From CAKVLG01 sp045637805 (lineage in GTDB: Bacteria > Bacillota > Clostridia > Christensenellales > UBA1242), in assembly GCA_045637805.1 (NCBI GenBank), contig JAZUAE010000015.1, forward strand, positions 1-5,323: DNA of 5,323 nucleotides, in the 5' to 3' direction. The position numbers and the translations under genes were made by a program. This document shows positions 4,768 to 5,323 of the stretch, piece by piece (position 1 is the first letter of the stretch; each line of letters starts with the position of its first letter). The notes under the pieces were generated by a model, which did no database searches, had not been told where the DNA came from, and saw nothing but the letters and a program-made list of their open reading frames with translations.

Positions 4768-4803
4768 ATTTGGGGTTGTGAGATGTCCTTAAATGCCCCA
4801 AAT
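4768..4803. repeat. Inverted repeat near the origin
   Basis: ATTTGGGG (4768-4775) is the exact inverse complement of CCCCAAAT (4796-4803), with a 20-base loop. On the plus strand a T-rich stretch follows, so it may be a weak terminator, or an origin structure. It separates the iterons from the repeated hairpin at 4837-4889. Confidence 0.5.
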
Positions 4804-4836
4804 TTCATTTTTAAGGGTTTAGGAATATAAAATCAT

Positions 4837-4889
4837 TACCCCCCATTCAAAAAGCCAATAGAGGCGATTTTAAAGGGGGGTATTTTTTT
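4837..4889. terminator. Terminator-like hairpin, second copy
   Basis: This is identical to the hairpin at 24-77 except that the T-run is seven instead of eight. The TACCCCCC and GGGGGGTA arms are at 4837-4844 and 4875-4882. In a circular molecule it would lie between the end of the TAG-containing operon and the origin. Confidence 0.6.
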
Positions 4890-4893
4890 GGAA

Positions 4894-5106
4894 TTATTTG
4901 GTATTGAAATTTTTAAATATTTCATTTAAAGCGGTTTGCATTGTTGCTTTTAAACTATTCTCAATCAAAGATAATAAAAAACTGTCATTCTTCCTTTTTT
5001 TTCCGATTTTAAACCTTTTGTAATTTTCCTATGGGGTTTTATCATTTAACTAATTATAATAAATTTCGGGTAAATATCCGCTTTCATATAATGTTTCTAT
5101 ATCCAT
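4894..5106 (-). CDS. Second copy of the 70-residue unknown protein, two in-frame TAG codons
   Basis: ATG (5104-5106) with an AGAAAGGAG ribosome binding site leads to TAA (4894-4896), with TAG at codons 19 (5050-5052) and 26 (5029-5031), the same places as in the gene at 82-294. Compared with that copy there are six base changes: two TAC/TAT, two TTG/TTA and one CCT/CCC, all synonymous, plus one Tyr to Asp change after the second TAG. One synonymous TTG/TTA change lies directly after the first TAG, inside the part that would be untranslated under the standard code. Confidence 0.75.
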
Positions 5107-5124
5107 TTTTTTATGCTCCTTTCT

Positions 5125-5323
5125 TTAGAAAATAAAAGTTTTTTCTTTTGTATTATTTATTGTATTATCTGTATTATTTGTTCTTGGGTTTTCCTACTTT
5201 TCTGTGTTGGTTTCTACCACTTGTAATTGTGGTTTTTCCCCATTTCTATTTGTGGTTTTTCCCGCCAATTCTACAAAGTTATATTTGTTTTTTGCGGTTT
5301 CAATTAAATATCCTTTTTCAATT
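5125..5323 (-). CDS. Second copy of the winged-helix protein gene, 3' part only (cut by the window edge)
   Basis: The C-terminal 65 codons (88-152) of the winged-helix protein, ending at TAA (5125-5127) and cut at the window end on its 5' side. It starts within IEKGYLIETAKNKYNFVELA and keeps the in-frame TAG of codon 130 (5194-5196). Against the first copy there is one Glu to Gly change near codon 108 and several changes in the Asn/Thr/Lys tail, but no frameshift or new stop. In a circular molecule this would be the same gene as 313-771 in another sequence variant. Confidence 0.75.

Larger units (their letters stand above)
4447..4813. other. Putative theta replication origin region
   Basis: No gene is supported over these 367 bases. 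The region holds, from repB outwards, the promoter, four iterons (4503-4653), an AT-only-looking tract (about 4660-4690), three copies of AGAAACAAG (4692-4728) and a GC-clamped hairpin (4768-4803). Iterons plus an AT-rich unwinding tract just upstream of a Rep_3 gene is the usual origin layout for this family. DnaA boxes were not recognised with confidence. Confidence 0.8.
4814..5323. repeat. Terminal direct repeat, copy 2
   Basis: This is the second copy of bases 1-511, offset by 4813 and, after the one-base T-run difference, by 4812. It runs to the window edge. It carries the hairpin, a complete second 70-residue gene and the C-terminal end of a second winged-helix gene. Differences are concentrated in the 3' tail of the winged-helix gene (about 5128-5200) and in third codon positions of the 70-residue gene. 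Confidence 0.95.

Noticed and set aside
4700..4807. A 32-codon minus-strand frame starting at about 4807
   Set aside because: It has no ribosome binding site, no recognisable protein pattern, and crosses the inverted repeat and direct repeats of the origin.

Overview
This AT-rich window (roughly three quarters A+T by eye) reads as a small theta-type plasmid, or the linearised contig of one, from a low-GC host. The Rep_3/RepB initiator with 22-bp-class iterons, the coupled coiled-coil accessory protein, the TTGACA-17-TATAAT promoters and strong Shine-Dalgarno sites fit a Bacillota-like host, but the taxon cannot be fixed from sequence alone. Every gene I can support lies on the minus strand, so the map is read from high to low coordinates.

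Layout, in transcription order. (1) 4447-4813 is the replication origin: four iterons, a degenerate iteron over the rep -35 box, an AT-rich tract, short direct repeats and a hairpin. (2) 3253-4440 is repB plus a coupled DUF536-like coiled-coil protein. (3) 2528-3170 holds two small unknown proteins separated by a strong terminator hairpin. (4) 1831-2397 is a small serine recombinase with its own promoter and a repeat-rich, res-like upstream region. (5) 1530-1830 is a non-coding gap with a GC-rich foldable island and a perfect terminator palindrome. (6) 82-1529 is an operon of a Cro/CI-like HTH protein, a NUMOD4/HNH endonuclease, a 152-residue winged-helix protein and a 70-residue unknown protein.

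The main result is in part 6. Three consecutive genes (82-294, 313-771, 764-1336) are interrupted only by in-frame TAG codons: two, four and two respectively, with no internal TAA or TGA and no frameshift. Read through TAG, they give full-length proteins with recognisable domains, overlapping or closely spaced gene junctions and good ribosome binding sites. Every complete gene in the window ends in TAA; none ends in TAG or TGA. The domain context around the TAGs (for example AKN-TAG-NNY in the winged-helix protein and IH-TAG-LVAYAF in the HNH protein) fits glutamine best. The replication, partner and resolvase genes contain about 60 CAA/CAG glutamines and no TAG, so the recoding is confined to one module. 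No suppressor tRNA is visible here, so the decoder must be in the host or come from another element such as a recoded phage.

The first 511 bases recur at 4814-5323 with about 16 substitutions and one indel (about 97% identity), so the window spans slightly more than one unit of about 4.81 kb. This points to a circular plasmid with two sequence variants, or to a tandem/cointegrate form. Five of six differences in the 70-residue gene are synonymous in the read-through frame and all TAGs are kept, which argues that the recoded genes are under selection rather than decaying.
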